19,409 bases of DNA, taken from assembly GCA_027020105.1 (NCBI GenBank), contig JALUVW010000006.1, forward strand, positions 1-19,409, in the 5' to 3' direction. This stretch comes from Candidatus Falkowiibacteriota bacterium (lineage in GTDB: Bacteria; Patescibacteriota; Patescibacteriia; Patescibacteriales; SZUA-104). Every line of letters begins with the position of its first letter. Positions within the stretch are counted from its first letter, which is position 1. The notes under the pieces were generated by a model. It was given only the letters and a program-made list of their open reading frames with translations. It was not told the DNA's origin and searched no databases. Below are positions 6,072 through 14,300 of the stretch, one piece after another. Position numbers and translations under genes: made by a program.

Positions 6072-7433
6072 TTATTTTTCTTTGTTTTTTCCGGTATCGT
6101 CCTTGTCTTTTTTGCCGTCAGCTTCTTTGTTCTCACCGCTTTTATCGCCGCCATTGTCGTCTTTGCTTTCTTGCTTGCCCTCCGAAGCTTTGGCGGAAGA
6201 AGGCTTTTCCTCCTTCTTATCTTTCTGCCCGTCATCTTCTTTCTCTCTCACGGCGCCCTTGGCGTCCTTGGACGCTTTGCCGCCATTCTCTTCGTTCTTG
6301 CCGGCGTCCTTATCTTGTTTTTCGCCTTCCGCTTTGGCGCCCTTAATCTCCAATCCCAGCCTATGCTCTTTCGGCTCTACGGAAACGACGATAAACTCTT
6401 TCTTGTCGTCAACTTTGAACACGTCATTGATTTTTTGGCCCGGAGCCAAGCCGAGCTGGCTTATATGCGCCAATCCGTGAATATCATCATCAAGCTTGAC
6501 GAATAATCCAAACGGATTAACTTTAATGATTACGCCTTGAACGGTTTGGCCTATTTTGTATTTTTTGGCGACGTCTTCCCACGGGTCCCTGATCAACCTC
6601 TTGGCGCTCAAAAATATTTTCGGGCCGTTAATGTCAATTATTTCCGCGCGAATTTTGTCGCCAACCTTGAATAAATCCGCCGGATTGTCAATTCTCTGCC
6701 AAGCCAATTCGGAAATATGGATAAGGCCTTCCAGATTATCGCCGAAATTTATAAACACGCCGAAATCGGCAATGGCGGAAATCGTTCCCTCAACCGTGGA
6801 GCCAATTTTGTATTGGTCCAGCATGGATTTTCGCTTCTCGCTCCAAACATCTTTTTCGCTGAAAATAATTTTGTCTTCCCTGCCTTCTTCGCTTAAATTG
6901 GCCACCACCACTTCCACTTCTTGTCCCACGAACGATTTTAATTTTTCCAAAATTTTACCCTTGTCTCCCCCCGAAACTCTGGGGTATTTTTCCGGAGATA
7001 ACTGGGAAACCGGAAGAAAGCCGCTGATTTGTCCAAGGCTGGCGACCAAGCCTCCGCGATTAGCTCCGGTTATTTTGACTTTTATCGGTTTTTTGTTTTT
7101 ATAAGAGTCTCTCAAAAGCTCCCACGCTTTTTCCTGTCCGGCGTATCTGAACGACAGCTCCAGCTCGCCATTCTCGTTTTCTTCTTCCACCACCGTCGCC
7201 TCCACTTCGTCTCCGGGGCTTAAATTGGCGTATTCTTCCGACTCTTCGTAAAGCTCCTGTCCTCGCACAATGCCGGTCAATATGCCGTCAATATCCAGCC
7301 TGACTTCCGACTTGGAAGCCGACAGCACAACGCCTTTTACCGTGTCCCCGACCTTGGGAGCTTGAAAAGCGTCCTTGCTTACCAATTCGGCGAATTTTTG
7401 GTCTTCGTTTGTTTTGTTGTCTTTTTTGGTCAT
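6072..7433 (-). CDS. rpsA: S1 RNA-binding domain protein (ribosomal protein S1-like)
   Basis: With the ATG at 7431-7433 this is 453 residues; the longer frame would start at a TTG (7463). Four S1 (OB-fold) domains occur at about residues 28-95, 113-190, 210-282 and 295-366. The third (GTISAIADFGVFINFGDNLEGLIHISEL) and fourth (GVIIKVNPFGLFVKLDDDIHGLAHISQL) are the most canonical. The last 85 or so residues are a low-complexity Lys/Glu/Asp/Gly tail, likely disordered. Four domains match the short S1 of Gram-positive and CPR bacteria rather than the six of E. coli. The protein should bind mRNA on the 30S subunit, which would matter where Shine-Dalgarno sequences are rare, as here. A promoter and a long structured leader precede it; a strong terminator follows. 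Confidence 0.9.
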   Translation of the reverse strand: MTKKDNKTNEDQKFAELVSKDAFQAPKVGDTVKGVVLSASKSEVRLDIDGILTGIVRGQELYEESEEYANLSPGDEVEATVVEEENENGELELSFRYAGQEKAWELLRDSYKNKKPIKVKITGANRGGLVASLGQISGFLPVSQLSPEKYPRVSGGDKGKILEKLKSFVGQEVEVVVANLSEEGREDKIIFSEKDVWSEKRKSMLDQYKIGSTVEGTISAIADFGVFINFGDNLEGLIHISELAWQRIDNPADLFKVGDKIRAEIIDINGPKIFLSAKRLIRDPWEDVAKKYKIGQTVQGVIIKVNPFGLFVKLDDDIHGLAHISQLGLAPGQKINDVFKVDDKKEFIVVSVEPKEHRLGLEIKGAKAEGEKQDKDAGKNEENGGKASKDAKGAVREKEDDGQKDKKEEKPSSAKASEGKQESKDDNGGDKSGENKEADGKKDKDDTGKNKEK

Positions 7434-7463
7434 ATAAGTATAAATTATTCTATTCGCGGGCAA

Positions 7464-7613
7464 TAAAAAAAAGAGTTGTTAACCTCCTGTTGCCTTTAGG
7501 AAGTTCCTTGGCCACCTTAAACCCAAGGATTTGTTACAGGTGCGTATTTATTCCGCCAAACGCGGAAATTTGTTGTTTCGGGACCGCCGCCAAGCTTTAA
7601 CGGCGTTCCCGTG
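7464..7613 (-). ncRNA. Candidate structured leader RNA of the S1 gene
   Basis: Between the promoter (7620-7647) and the S1 start lie about 180 transcribed bases with several strong stems. One is CGGGA..GCCG with CGGC..TCCCG (about 7579-7612). A second is TTCCGC-GTTTG-GCGGAA (about 7549-7566). Further on come CCTTGG with CCAAGG, CCTGT with ACAGG, and AACTTCCT with AGGAGGTT, the last enclosing an AGGAGG at 7483-7488. CACCT can also pair with AGGTG, which competes with the CCTGT stem, so two folds are possible. A run of eight T follows at 7463-7471. It may be an autoregulatory leader bound by S1, an attenuator, or a separate small RNA. I do not recognise it as a known riboswitch class. Confidence 0.4.
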
Positions 7614-7619
7614 CTATTT

Positions 7620-7647
7620 ATTATACACAAATATAAAAAAAACACAA
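7620..7647 (-). promoter_or_regulatory. Promoter for the S1 gene and its leader
   Basis: TTGTGT (7642-7647), 16 bases, TATAAT (7620-7625) on the minus strand. The -10 is perfect; the -35 matches 3 of 6. Transcription would begin near 7613. Confidence 0.6.
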
Positions 7648-7729
7648 GCTCAAAGCAAAATGGCCGCCGCCGAATTCGGCTGATAAGCCAAAAACCTCGC
7701 TCGCGACAAGATTTGGCGGCAATAACGCG
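7648..7729. other. GC-rich inverted repeats between surface-protein terminator and S1 promoter
   Basis: GCCGAATTCGGC is a perfect 12-bp palindrome near 7670-7681. GGCCGCCGCC near 7661-7670 can pair with the GGCGGC near 7715-7720. No gene is visible. The stretch separates the S1 promoter from the 3' end of the surface-protein gene. Confidence 0.35.
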
Positions 7730-7757
7730 AAAAGCTCCGGCGTTTGCCGGAGCTTTT
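7730..7757 (-). terminator. Intrinsic terminator of the surface-protein gene
   Basis: A perfect 12-bp stem, AAAAGCTCCGGC (7730-7741) with GCCGGAGCTTTT (7746-7757) around a 4-base loop, begins four bases after the stop codon at 7761. The minus-strand tail is TTTTCGCGTT, short but adequate. The symmetry would let it work in both directions. Confidence 0.7.
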
Positions 7758-7760
7758 AGA

Positions 7761-10700
7761 TTATTCGTTTAATCCGTATTTTCGCCTTAAAATCAAGGCA
7801 AGTCCGTATAAACCGAGTATTACGGCGACAAGCAGAACGAATTCCTTAACGCTAAATCCCGTTTCCGCCAGCTCAACTCCCAGCACTTCTATCGCCCTTA
7901 CCTCAATATCGGCGGAATCACTGACAGGATCATGGTTGGACGCGCTTACCGTGGCAATATTGGTATAGTTCCCGGGAGCAACATTATCGCCGATTGTTAC
8001 CGCGAAATTGAATGTTTTTATTTCGCCCGACTTAATGTCTCCCACATTGACGGTTCTGGTCGCCGCTCCGTCGTCGGAAAAAGTAAATCCGTCCGGCAAG
8101 GTATCGTCCAATACGGCGTCAAACGCGGTTAAGTTTCCGTTATTCGCGACAACCACCTTATACTCAATCTCATCGCCGGGATTGGCGAATTTCATATTTA
8201 CCGTTTTGTCAATTGACAGCATCGGCTCGCCTTCCTCGCCCAATACGATTGGCGGTTCCGGGCCTCCCGATATGATAATCACCGATCCGCCGCCGCATCC
8301 GCCGCAATCACTGACGCAGGTAGAGCAATTTTCTCCCCCGTCGGTATCGCAAACATCGTCGCCGCAATACGGGACATCTTCTATCAAACAATCGCTTGTG
8401 CAAGTTTGGTTTTCGCCGATTCCGTCATTTCCGTCGCATTGTTCGGTTTCTTGGTTCACTATTCCGTCGCCGCATACCGGCGGTTTCTCGTAATGGTTCA
8501 AGAAGTTTACGGTGGTGGTCGCCTCTCCTTTTCCCAGGTTAAAATAATAGAAGCCTTGATCTTCCGGATATGTCTGCGTCCAATCGTTTCGGCTCGCTTC
8601 GCTGACGCCGTAATCGCCCGACCGCAGATAATCAAAAGTGTAAAACCCGTTCACGCCGGTCGTGGTGGTGGCGATTACCGAGCAATAACCCGTTTCATCG
8701 GGAGCGGGATCAAGATTAATCCTGTTTTTCGGCAAAAAGGTTGAAGCGCCGGTTTGCAACGGGGCGTAAGGGCAGCCGATTAACTGTATTTCCCAGCCGG
8801 ATATACCGGTTTCATTCGCGTCAATTTTACCGTTATTGTTAAGATCATTATATTTATAGCCCGATATTGAGCCGTATTGGGTGTTGTAGAAGTTAACGGT
8901 TGTGGTTTTGCCAAACTCCACGGTGGCGGTCATGCTTCCGCTTATGGGCTCAATGGAATACCAGCCCTTCCCCAAAGTTTCGGAAATGTCATAATCTCCG
9001 GTTTCCAGTTTAATGCTTTCGGTGCAGCCGCCGCCTTCTTGATCCAAAGGAAGAGTGCGGTATGACGAAGCGGCTATTCCGGAATCAACGATAAACTCCC
9101 AGCCGCCTACCGGCTCTTGGTCTTCCGTGGTGTCCAAAACCCCGTCTTCGTCAACATATTTGCATATTTTCAAATATCCGTATTCCGGACCGCCGGATTC
9201 CGGATAATAATTGACAAAATTATTATCGGTTGAACTGGTTGCCGCGGCTGTCAGAGTAATTTCCGGCGGCGCGTATAATTGATTCCAGCCGGACTTCATA
9301 TCTTCCGTTAGAATATAAACTCCTAGCGGCAAATTTTTGAATTCAAAATACCCGTCATCGCCGGTTACGGTAGTGGCTGACATTTTCACGCCCGCGGAAG
9401 TGGACGCGTAAAGGCTGATATACCAATTCGGCAATCCGCTCCTGTCGCCGGTCGTGGACAATAAACCGTCATCGTCTTTGTATTTATAACCGGAGATAAA
9501 GCCTGGCTTGCTGTTGACAAAATCATTTCCGGCCGAATCGGTTATCGTTGCGTTCAGGGTAATCGCCGGCGGAGCGTCCAATTGAATCCAGCCGGGCTTC
9601 ATATCTTCCGTTAAAACATAATCGCCAAACGGCAAATCTTTGAATTCGTAATATCCATGCGATTTTGAGTCGGCATTATAGCCCGTGGTCGTGGAAGCGA
9701 TGAAATTGCCGGTAGATCCGTCCAGAAGGTTAATAATCCAGTTGTCCAATCCGTATCTATCGTTCGGGGTGCCCACCATACCGTCCATATCTTCGTATTT
9801 ATGGCCGGAAATGGAGCCGAGTTCGGGATAACGATAATTGACAAAATTATTATCGGTTGAACTGGCGGTTCCCGAATCCAAATCCGACTTTAAAATAATG
9901 GGGTCTTTCGGCGCGCTAAGCTGTTCCCAGCCGGCTTTCATTTCTTCGGTTAAATAATAAACACCGAGAGGCAGCGCCGTAAATTCATAATATCCGTTAT
10001 CGCCGGCGGTCGTGGTGCTGGCGATTGTCGTGGACGCCGAATCAAGCAGATTGATGGTCCAACCCTCCAATCCGGTCCAATCCTCGGTGTCGGCCGCGCC
10101 GTCTTTGTCTTCGTATTTATGGCCGGAAATGGAGCCGAGGCGGGAATTGATGAAATTATTGTCGGTTGAGTCGGTTGTGGTTGAGGATAAAACCACGATA
10201 TCGGGCGCTTCCACCTGATACCAGCCTTGCCCCCGCGGCATTGTTTCCACCAAACGGTAAGAGCCGAGCGGCAAATTATTGAATTCGTAATATCCGTTTG
10301 GACCGGTGCTGGTGCCGGCTATCAACTCAACTTTCGGAGTTAAACTGAACAGATCAATGGCCCATCCTTCAACTCCGACGCGATCGTCGGTGGTGCTTGC
10401 CATTCCGTCCGCGTCTTCGTATTTATGGCCGGAAATGGAGCCGAGGCGGGAATTGACGAAATTATTGTTGGTTGAGCTGGCGGTGTCTGAAGCGGTTGAT
10501 GTCGCGAGATAAACAGGATTATTCGGCGCTGAGAGTTGATACCAGCCCGATTCCATTTTTTCCGTTAAATAATAGTTCTGATTAAGCGGCAAATCGCTGA
10601 ATTCGTAATATCCGTCGCCGTTGGTCGTGGTGGTGGCGATGGTGGTTGACGCCGAATCAAGCAGATTGATGGTCCAGCCCTCCAATCCGGTCCAGTCATC

Positions 10701-11375
10701 GGTAGTGCTTGCCATTCCGTCCGCGTCTTCGTATTTATAGCCGGAAATGGAGCCGTACTGAGGTAAACACTCTACCGTGGTGGTGGCAATATCCCCTCCT
10801 ATATATTTATAATCTCCTTTAGAATCTTGGGCGTAATAATAAGTATCCGCCCTAAAACTGGCTTTATTAACCAGCTCGGAACCGCACGGAACATCATTAT
10901 CAACTTTCATTCTTAAATTAACTTCTATTGTTCTGCCGTTTTCAATATGACCAAAATTCCATCCGGTACATTTATTGGGGTCCGTACAAGTACCATATAA
11001 TCCCGCATAATTACCGGCAAAATTCCTTAATAATGCGTTATTAAAAGTTCCATTAAAGTCATATTCACCACTATATGTGACGCCGGCGGGAAAATAATCG
11101 TACAACTGCACTCCGCCGCCGGTACATATAACATTCCCTGTGTTTTCCAGCTTTAAATTATAGGTAATTTCCGCCCCGGGAGTGGTGGTGGCGGGACCTG
11201 TTTTGGTAAGAGTTAATTCACATTTTTCTTGTTCCGTCGGACTGTCCGACGTCGCCGAAGTAATATCGGCGACAAAAAACACTCCCGCCATAGACATATT
11301 CAGCACTAAAACAATGCCGGCGAAGAGTGTGATTGATTTAAACAATTTCCCCCTTAATTTTTTATGAATTTTCAT
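7761..11375 (-). CDS. Large repeat-rich surface protein with LAETG cell-wall sorting signal
   Basis: 1204 residues. An N-terminal signal/hydrophobic segment (about 13-36) is followed by a DUF11-like domain (about 52-205). Seven SdrD-B/Cna-B-like modules come next (208-962), most opening with GSISGYKYED or GSISGHKYED and containing GYYEF-LPLG-Y-LTE-M--GW. A Cys-rich segment (968-1029) has CGDGIVNQETEQCD, and a second DUF11-like domain spans about 1050-1160. The C-terminus has LAETG (1169-1173), a hydrophobic helix and RRKYGLNE, the three-part signal that a sortase cleaves. LAxTG is the form favoured by class E sortases. The protein is probably a stalk-like adhesin used in host or surface contact (inference). 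It has its own promoter, a 150-base leader and a terminator. No Shine-Dalgarno sequence is seen. Confidence 0.9.
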   Translation of the reverse strand: MKIHKKLRGKLFKSITLFAGIVLVLNMSMAGVFFVADITSATSDSPTEQEKCELTLTKTGPATTTPGAEITYNLKLENTGNVICTGGGVQLYDYFPAGVTYSGEYDFNGTFNNALLRNFAGNYAGLYGTCTDPNKCTGWNFGHIENGRTIEVNLRMKVDNDVPCGSELVNKASFRADTYYYAQDSKGDYKYIGGDIATTTVECLPQYGSISGYKYEDADGMASTTDDWTGLEGWTINLLDSASTTIATTTTNGDGYYEFSDLPLNQNYYLTEKMESGWYQLSAPNNPVYLATSTASDTASSTNNNFVNSRLGSISGHKYEDADGMASTTDDRVGVEGWAIDLFSLTPKVELIAGTSTGPNGYYEFNNLPLGSYRLVETMPRGQGWYQVEAPDIVVLSSTTTDSTDNNFINSRLGSISGHKYEDKDGAADTEDWTGLEGWTINLLDSASTTIASTTTAGDNGYYEFTALPLGVYYLTEEMKAGWEQLSAPKDPIILKSDLDSGTASSTDNNFVNYRYPELGSISGHKYEDMDGMVGTPNDRYGLDNWIINLLDGSTGNFIASTTTGYNADSKSHGYYEFKDLPFGDYVLTEDMKPGWIQLDAPPAITLNATITDSAGNDFVNSKPGFISGYKYKDDDGLLSTTGDRSGLPNWYISLYASTSAGVKMSATTVTGDDGYFEFKNLPLGVYILTEDMKSGWNQLYAPPEITLTAAATSSTDNNFVNYYPESGGPEYGYLKICKYVDEDGVLDTTEDQEPVGGWEFIVDSGIAASSYRTLPLDQEGGGCTESIKLETGDYDISETLGKGWYSIEPISGSMTATVEFGKTTTVNFYNTQYGSISGYKYNDLNNNGKIDANETGISGWEIQLIGCPYAPLQTGASTFLPKNRINLDPAPDETGYCSVIATTTTGVNGFYTFDYLRSGDYGVSEASRNDWTQTYPEDQGFYYFNLGKGEATTTVNFLNHYEKPPVCGDGIVNQETEQCDGNDGIGENQTCTSDCLIEDVPYCGDDVCDTDGGENCSTCVSDCGGCGGGSVIIISGGPEPPIVLGEEGEPMLSIDKTVNMKFANPGDEIEYKVVVANNGNLTAFDAVLDDTLPDGFTFSDDGAATRTVNVGDIKSGEIKTFNFAVTIGDNVAPGNYTNIATVSASNHDPVSDSADIEVRAIEVLGVELAETGFSVKEFVLLVAVILGLYGLALILRRKYGLNE
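8490..10754 (-). repeat. Tandem SdrD-B/Cna-B-like modules in the surface protein
   Basis: Seven modules of about 102-125 codons. By protein position they start near residues 208, 313, 415, 520, 625, 733 and 836. Modules 1-3 are close copies at the DNA level: for example the stretch near 10112-10161 is almost identical to that near 10418-10467, and 10050-10140 resembles 10668-10755. Modules 6 and 7 are diverged. The near-identity of neighbouring units suggests recent duplication and possible length variation between strains. Confidence 0.85.
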
Positions 11376-11530
11376 AGAATAATGCCATAAATCCGGCTTA
11401 AGCGCCTAATCGCGCGATCGCCGAACCACTTTATTTAAAAACTTAAAAACAAAATTAACACATGCGAATTAAGGCTACGCGTAATTCGCGGGACATTGTC
11501 GGCGTATTTCCGAAATAGCAATATACGCGA
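11376..11530 (-). other. Long leader of the surface-protein mRNA
   Basis: About 150 bases between the promoter and the ATG at 11375, with no gene. A perfect 8-bp stem GCGAATTA/TAATTCGC (11464-11471 and 11482-11489) and a 6-bp stem GCGTAT/ATACGC (11502-11507 and 11523-11528) are visible. They could stabilise the mRNA or regulate it; nothing matches a riboswitch I recognise. Confidence 0.4.
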
Positions 11531-11559
11531 AAATTATCATAAAAAAATTAATTTGTCAA
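11531..11559 (-). promoter_or_regulatory. Promoter of the surface-protein gene
   Basis: A perfect -35 TTGACA (11554-11559) precedes either TAATTT at 17 bases (11531-11536) or the better-matching GATAAT at 15 bases (11533-11538). Independent transcription from this point fits the 242-base gap after the upstream gene. Confidence 0.65.
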
Positions 11560-11575
11560 GGAGGAGGAAATAATT

Positions 11576-11710
11576 ATGAGCTTTGGACGAAGGTTTCCAA
11601 GAACGGCGACGCTTATTTTATCGCAATACATCCTTAAACTGCTCCCTTACTTGATCTTTTTGCCGTTCGTCTTGCAATATGGACAAAAGCCGTTGAGCCG
11701 CTGTTCTTGA
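11576..11710 (+). CDS. Possible 44-residue hydrophobic peptide, antisense to the TPR gene's 3' end
   Basis: An ATG at 11576 has a perfectly spaced Shine-Dalgarno sequence (GAGGAGG at 11561-11567, 8 bases away), the best in the window. The ORF encodes a basic start (MSFGRRFPRTA), a hydrophobic middle (ILKLLPYLIFLPFVL) and a polar end. It overlaps the last 93 bases of the Wzy-like/TPR gene on the other strand. No plus-strand promoter is evident. It could be a small membrane peptide, but chance cannot be excluded, because the minus-strand reading of the same bases belongs to the surface-protein promoter region. Confidence 0.2.
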   Translation: MSFGRRFPRTATLILSQYILKLLPYLIFLPFVLQYGQKPLSRCS

Positions 11711-14233
11711 ATTGTCTTTCTCGCCCACGGCATCGTAAAGCAGCGCCAAACTGTACAATGAATTGGCGTGGTTCTTCTCGGTTTGCAGGATGCTTAAAAA
11801 TATTTGATTGGCGGTGTTTATGTCCTTGTTTCGCTTGATTATTTTTTTTGTCGGCGGGGCCGCCGTTTCAATGGTTAATTCTTCGCCGTCTCCTCCCTCT
11901 TCTTCCATGTCGCTTTCCGCTGTTTCTTTTTTCGCGCTTTTGATTTCCCGGTTCAACACCTCTCCTTTGGCGACGCCGCGATTAAAGTAAAGACGGCCCA
12001 ATTCAAACGCGTAATCCCTGTTATTCCCCGAATTGCTTACCGCCAATTTTAACTGGTTAATGGCTTCATCCGTATTTTTCAGTTTTTCATAAGCCACGCC
12101 CTTGCCGTAATAAGCGATTGCCAGGTCGCCTTTTTTGGCAATGGCCAAATCGTATTTTTCAATCGCCTCCTTGAAAAACTTCTCTTTTTCCGCGTCGTTT
12201 TGGGCGGCGTTGGCCCTTGCCACGTTCAATAAAGCCAATTTAAAATACGGAACGGGGTTATTCGGATCCAGTTCAATGATTTTAGCGTACAAATCTTCCA
12301 GGCTTCGCGCCCACACCGTAATGCCTCCGTTCGTGTAAACCGCGGCGTTTTCGTAAACCAGCGCCAAAATCTCGTTGTTGCCGGCCTTTTCCGGCGCGAT
12401 TTCAACCGCGGCGCGGGCGTAATTGATGGCGTAGTTCAGATAAGTTAAGATTTTATCCTTATCCTTGCCGGCGTTGGCTTCTCGGTTTGCCAACGCGACA
12501 TAACTGTCCGCCAAATTGATGTAATAAACATCCTGATAAGGAGTGAGTCTTACCGCCTTGTCCAGCTTGCTTATTTTTTCGTCCAACGATTTCGCCGCCA
12601 AAGATTCTCTCGCGTAAAAATCCGCCAAATACATTTTGGCCCCGAAAACAAACACGGCTATCACTCCGGCGCTGACGATTAAAAAAGCGACCGCCAGGAC
12701 CACTCCCTGTTTTTCGCCGTTTTCGCCCGAAACCGTTTTGCGCGCCTGAAGCCGCCGCGCCGGCAAGCTTCCGGCGGAAGAATGGAACGAAAGACTGATT
12801 TCCTTCGCGCTTTTAGAGTCCGCGAACGCCGCGGCGGCGGCAAGGGAGAGAATTAAAACGGAAACCAGTATCAACGAATTGCCGAACGGGAACAAGGAGG
12901 ACAGGATTAAAATAATGACAAAGCCGGAGAACAGCGACAATAAAATCAATTTTATTTCTTGCTCCTTGGCCGTAATTATCGCCCGGTAATAAGCGTATAA
13001 CGCGGTAACCAGCGCGATAATAACCGCTAACGCGCCCAAAACGCCGATATTCGCCAAAAGCTCAAATAAAAATCCGGATGAATTGACGAAGCGCGTATTC
13101 CAAAACGGGGTATTGTTGAAATCCACTCCCTTGAATTTGGAAAAAGCGTAATAAAAAGTTGACGGTCCCGAACCGAGAACCGGATTGTTTTTCACGCTGT
13201 TTTTCGCGATATCCCATGACACGCCGCGCGGCAAAATTACTTCTCCGGAAAAATTAAAATTCATAACGCTGAAATTTCCCAATACGAAAAAAACAACAAG
13301 CAAAAGGAAGGAGCTTATCGGAATAATCAAACCTTTGTTGGAAATATTTACGATTTTCGCGAGTAAAAACAAAAGCATTACGGCGATACCGGCGATGGCG
13401 GCGGGCCAAAACGTGATTTTATTCAAAACCGCCAAAACGGCAATGCCCGCCAAAACGGCCGCTCCGGCCAAAAGCTTCATAAAAATCAAAACCGCCTTTT
13501 TGGGACCTGAAACTCCTTTTTCCGTTTTGGCCGCCGCCAAAACCAATATCGGCAATGTGACGGCCGCGAACATGGACAATTCCGATAACGACCCTATCGG
13601 ATTAAACCCGACCGTTCCGGTAAACGCGGCCGGCAGCAAAAAGACGCCGAAAAGCTGCAGGAGCGAATAAAGCATAACCAAAGAGACGGATACGGCAAAG
13701 GTCCAAAACAACATTTTTATTCTTTTCGCGCCGGTATTGTTTACCAATAAATAATAAAACATAATAAAAACAACCAGAGCCGCCAACCCCTTGGACAGGT
13801 TGCCGTAAAACCCGAGCAAGCTGACTTTCTGATTTACCGACACTATCGTTGAGGCGATGGAAATCGCCAAGACGGCCGCTATCGGCCAGTCCAACGGAGT
13901 TTTCTTCAGTTTTAACTCTCCGCCAACCACGGCCTTTGCCGCCCACGCGATGGAGCTTATCAGCACCAAGAAGAAAAACAATATCATTTTTTCAAATCCC
14001 GCCCCGGCGGCGACCAATCCCGTGAAAAACAAAGGCGAGAGCAAAAAAACAAGAAAAATGCCGCTTATTATGATAAAATCAAGCGCTCCCGTTTTTGTTT
14101 TTCGCGGCGATTCCGCGATTACCGGCTCCGCGGCGGCCGCCGTCGGCCCGCTTAAATCCACGACGGGCGTCTTCACCGCTCTCTTCGCGTTAAATTTGGT
14201 TGTTTTAGCTTTTTTTTCAGCTGATTTTGTCAT
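11618..14233 (-). CDS. Wzy/O-antigen ligase-like membrane protein with C-terminal TPR domain
   Basis: Using ATG at 14231-14233 gives 871 residues; the frame also opens at a TTG five codons earlier. A basic, Ala/Thr-rich N-terminus of about 40 residues is followed by about twelve membrane segments (roughly 45-510). The Wzy_C-like loop SGPSTFYYAFSKFK with FLFELLANIGVLG (about 350-400) is the region that defines O-antigen ligases and polymerases. From about residue 555 the protein is soluble and helical, with TPR-like repeats (for example YYGKGVAYEKLKNTDEAINQL and ALLYDAVGEKD), broken by an acidic linker. Such Wzy-TPR fusions are common in CPR bacteria and may ligate or polymerise glycans, or glycosylate proteins, outside the membrane. 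It follows ftsX by 67 bases and precedes the surface-protein gene. Confidence 0.82.
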   Translation of the reverse strand: MTKSAEKKAKTTKFNAKRAVKTPVVDLSGPTAAAAEPVIAESPRKTKTGALDFIIISGIFLVFLLSPLFFTGLVAAGAGFEKMILFFFLVLISSIAWAAKAVVGGELKLKKTPLDWPIAAVLAISIASTIVSVNQKVSLLGFYGNLSKGLAALVVFIMFYYLLVNNTGAKRIKMLFWTFAVSVSLVMLYSLLQLFGVFLLPAAFTGTVGFNPIGSLSELSMFAAVTLPILVLAAAKTEKGVSGPKKAVLIFMKLLAGAAVLAGIAVLAVLNKITFWPAAIAGIAVMLLFLLAKIVNISNKGLIIPISSFLLLVVFFVLGNFSVMNFNFSGEVILPRGVSWDIAKNSVKNNPVLGSGPSTFYYAFSKFKGVDFNNTPFWNTRFVNSSGFLFELLANIGVLGALAVIIALVTALYAYYRAIITAKEQEIKLILLSLFSGFVIILILSSLFPFGNSLILVSVLILSLAAAAAFADSKSAKEISLSFHSSAGSLPARRLQARKTVSGENGEKQGVVLAVAFLIVSAGVIAVFVFGAKMYLADFYARESLAAKSLDEKISKLDKAVRLTPYQDVYYINLADSYVALANREANAGKDKDKILTYLNYAINYARAAVEIAPEKAGNNEILALVYENAAVYTNGGITVWARSLEDLYAKIIELDPNNPVPYFKLALLNVARANAAQNDAEKEKFFKEAIEKYDLAIAKKGDLAIAYYGKGVAYEKLKNTDEAINQLKLAVSNSGNNRDYAFELGRLYFNRGVAKGEVLNREIKSAKKETAESDMEEEGGDGEELTIETAAPPTKKIIKRNKDINTANQIFLSILQTEKNHANSLYSLALLYDAVGEKDNSRTAAQRLLSILQDERQKDQVREQFKDVLR

Positions 14234-14300
14234 ATATTTATCTCGCAAATCGTAAATTTTATAAAATTCCGGATATGACAGAATTCAATAACGGCCCCGA

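Noticed and set aside
8490..10754. Regular repeats considered as a CRISPR array
   Set aside because: The period is about 310 bases, it is in frame, and it encodes repeated protein domains; there are no short identical repeats with unique spacers.
13185..13670. 161-residue plus-strand ORF opposite the Wzy-like/TPR gene
   Set aside because: It lies wholly inside a clearly coding membrane region on the other strand; its Lys/Ala/Pro-rich translation is what an antisense frame of such sequence yields.
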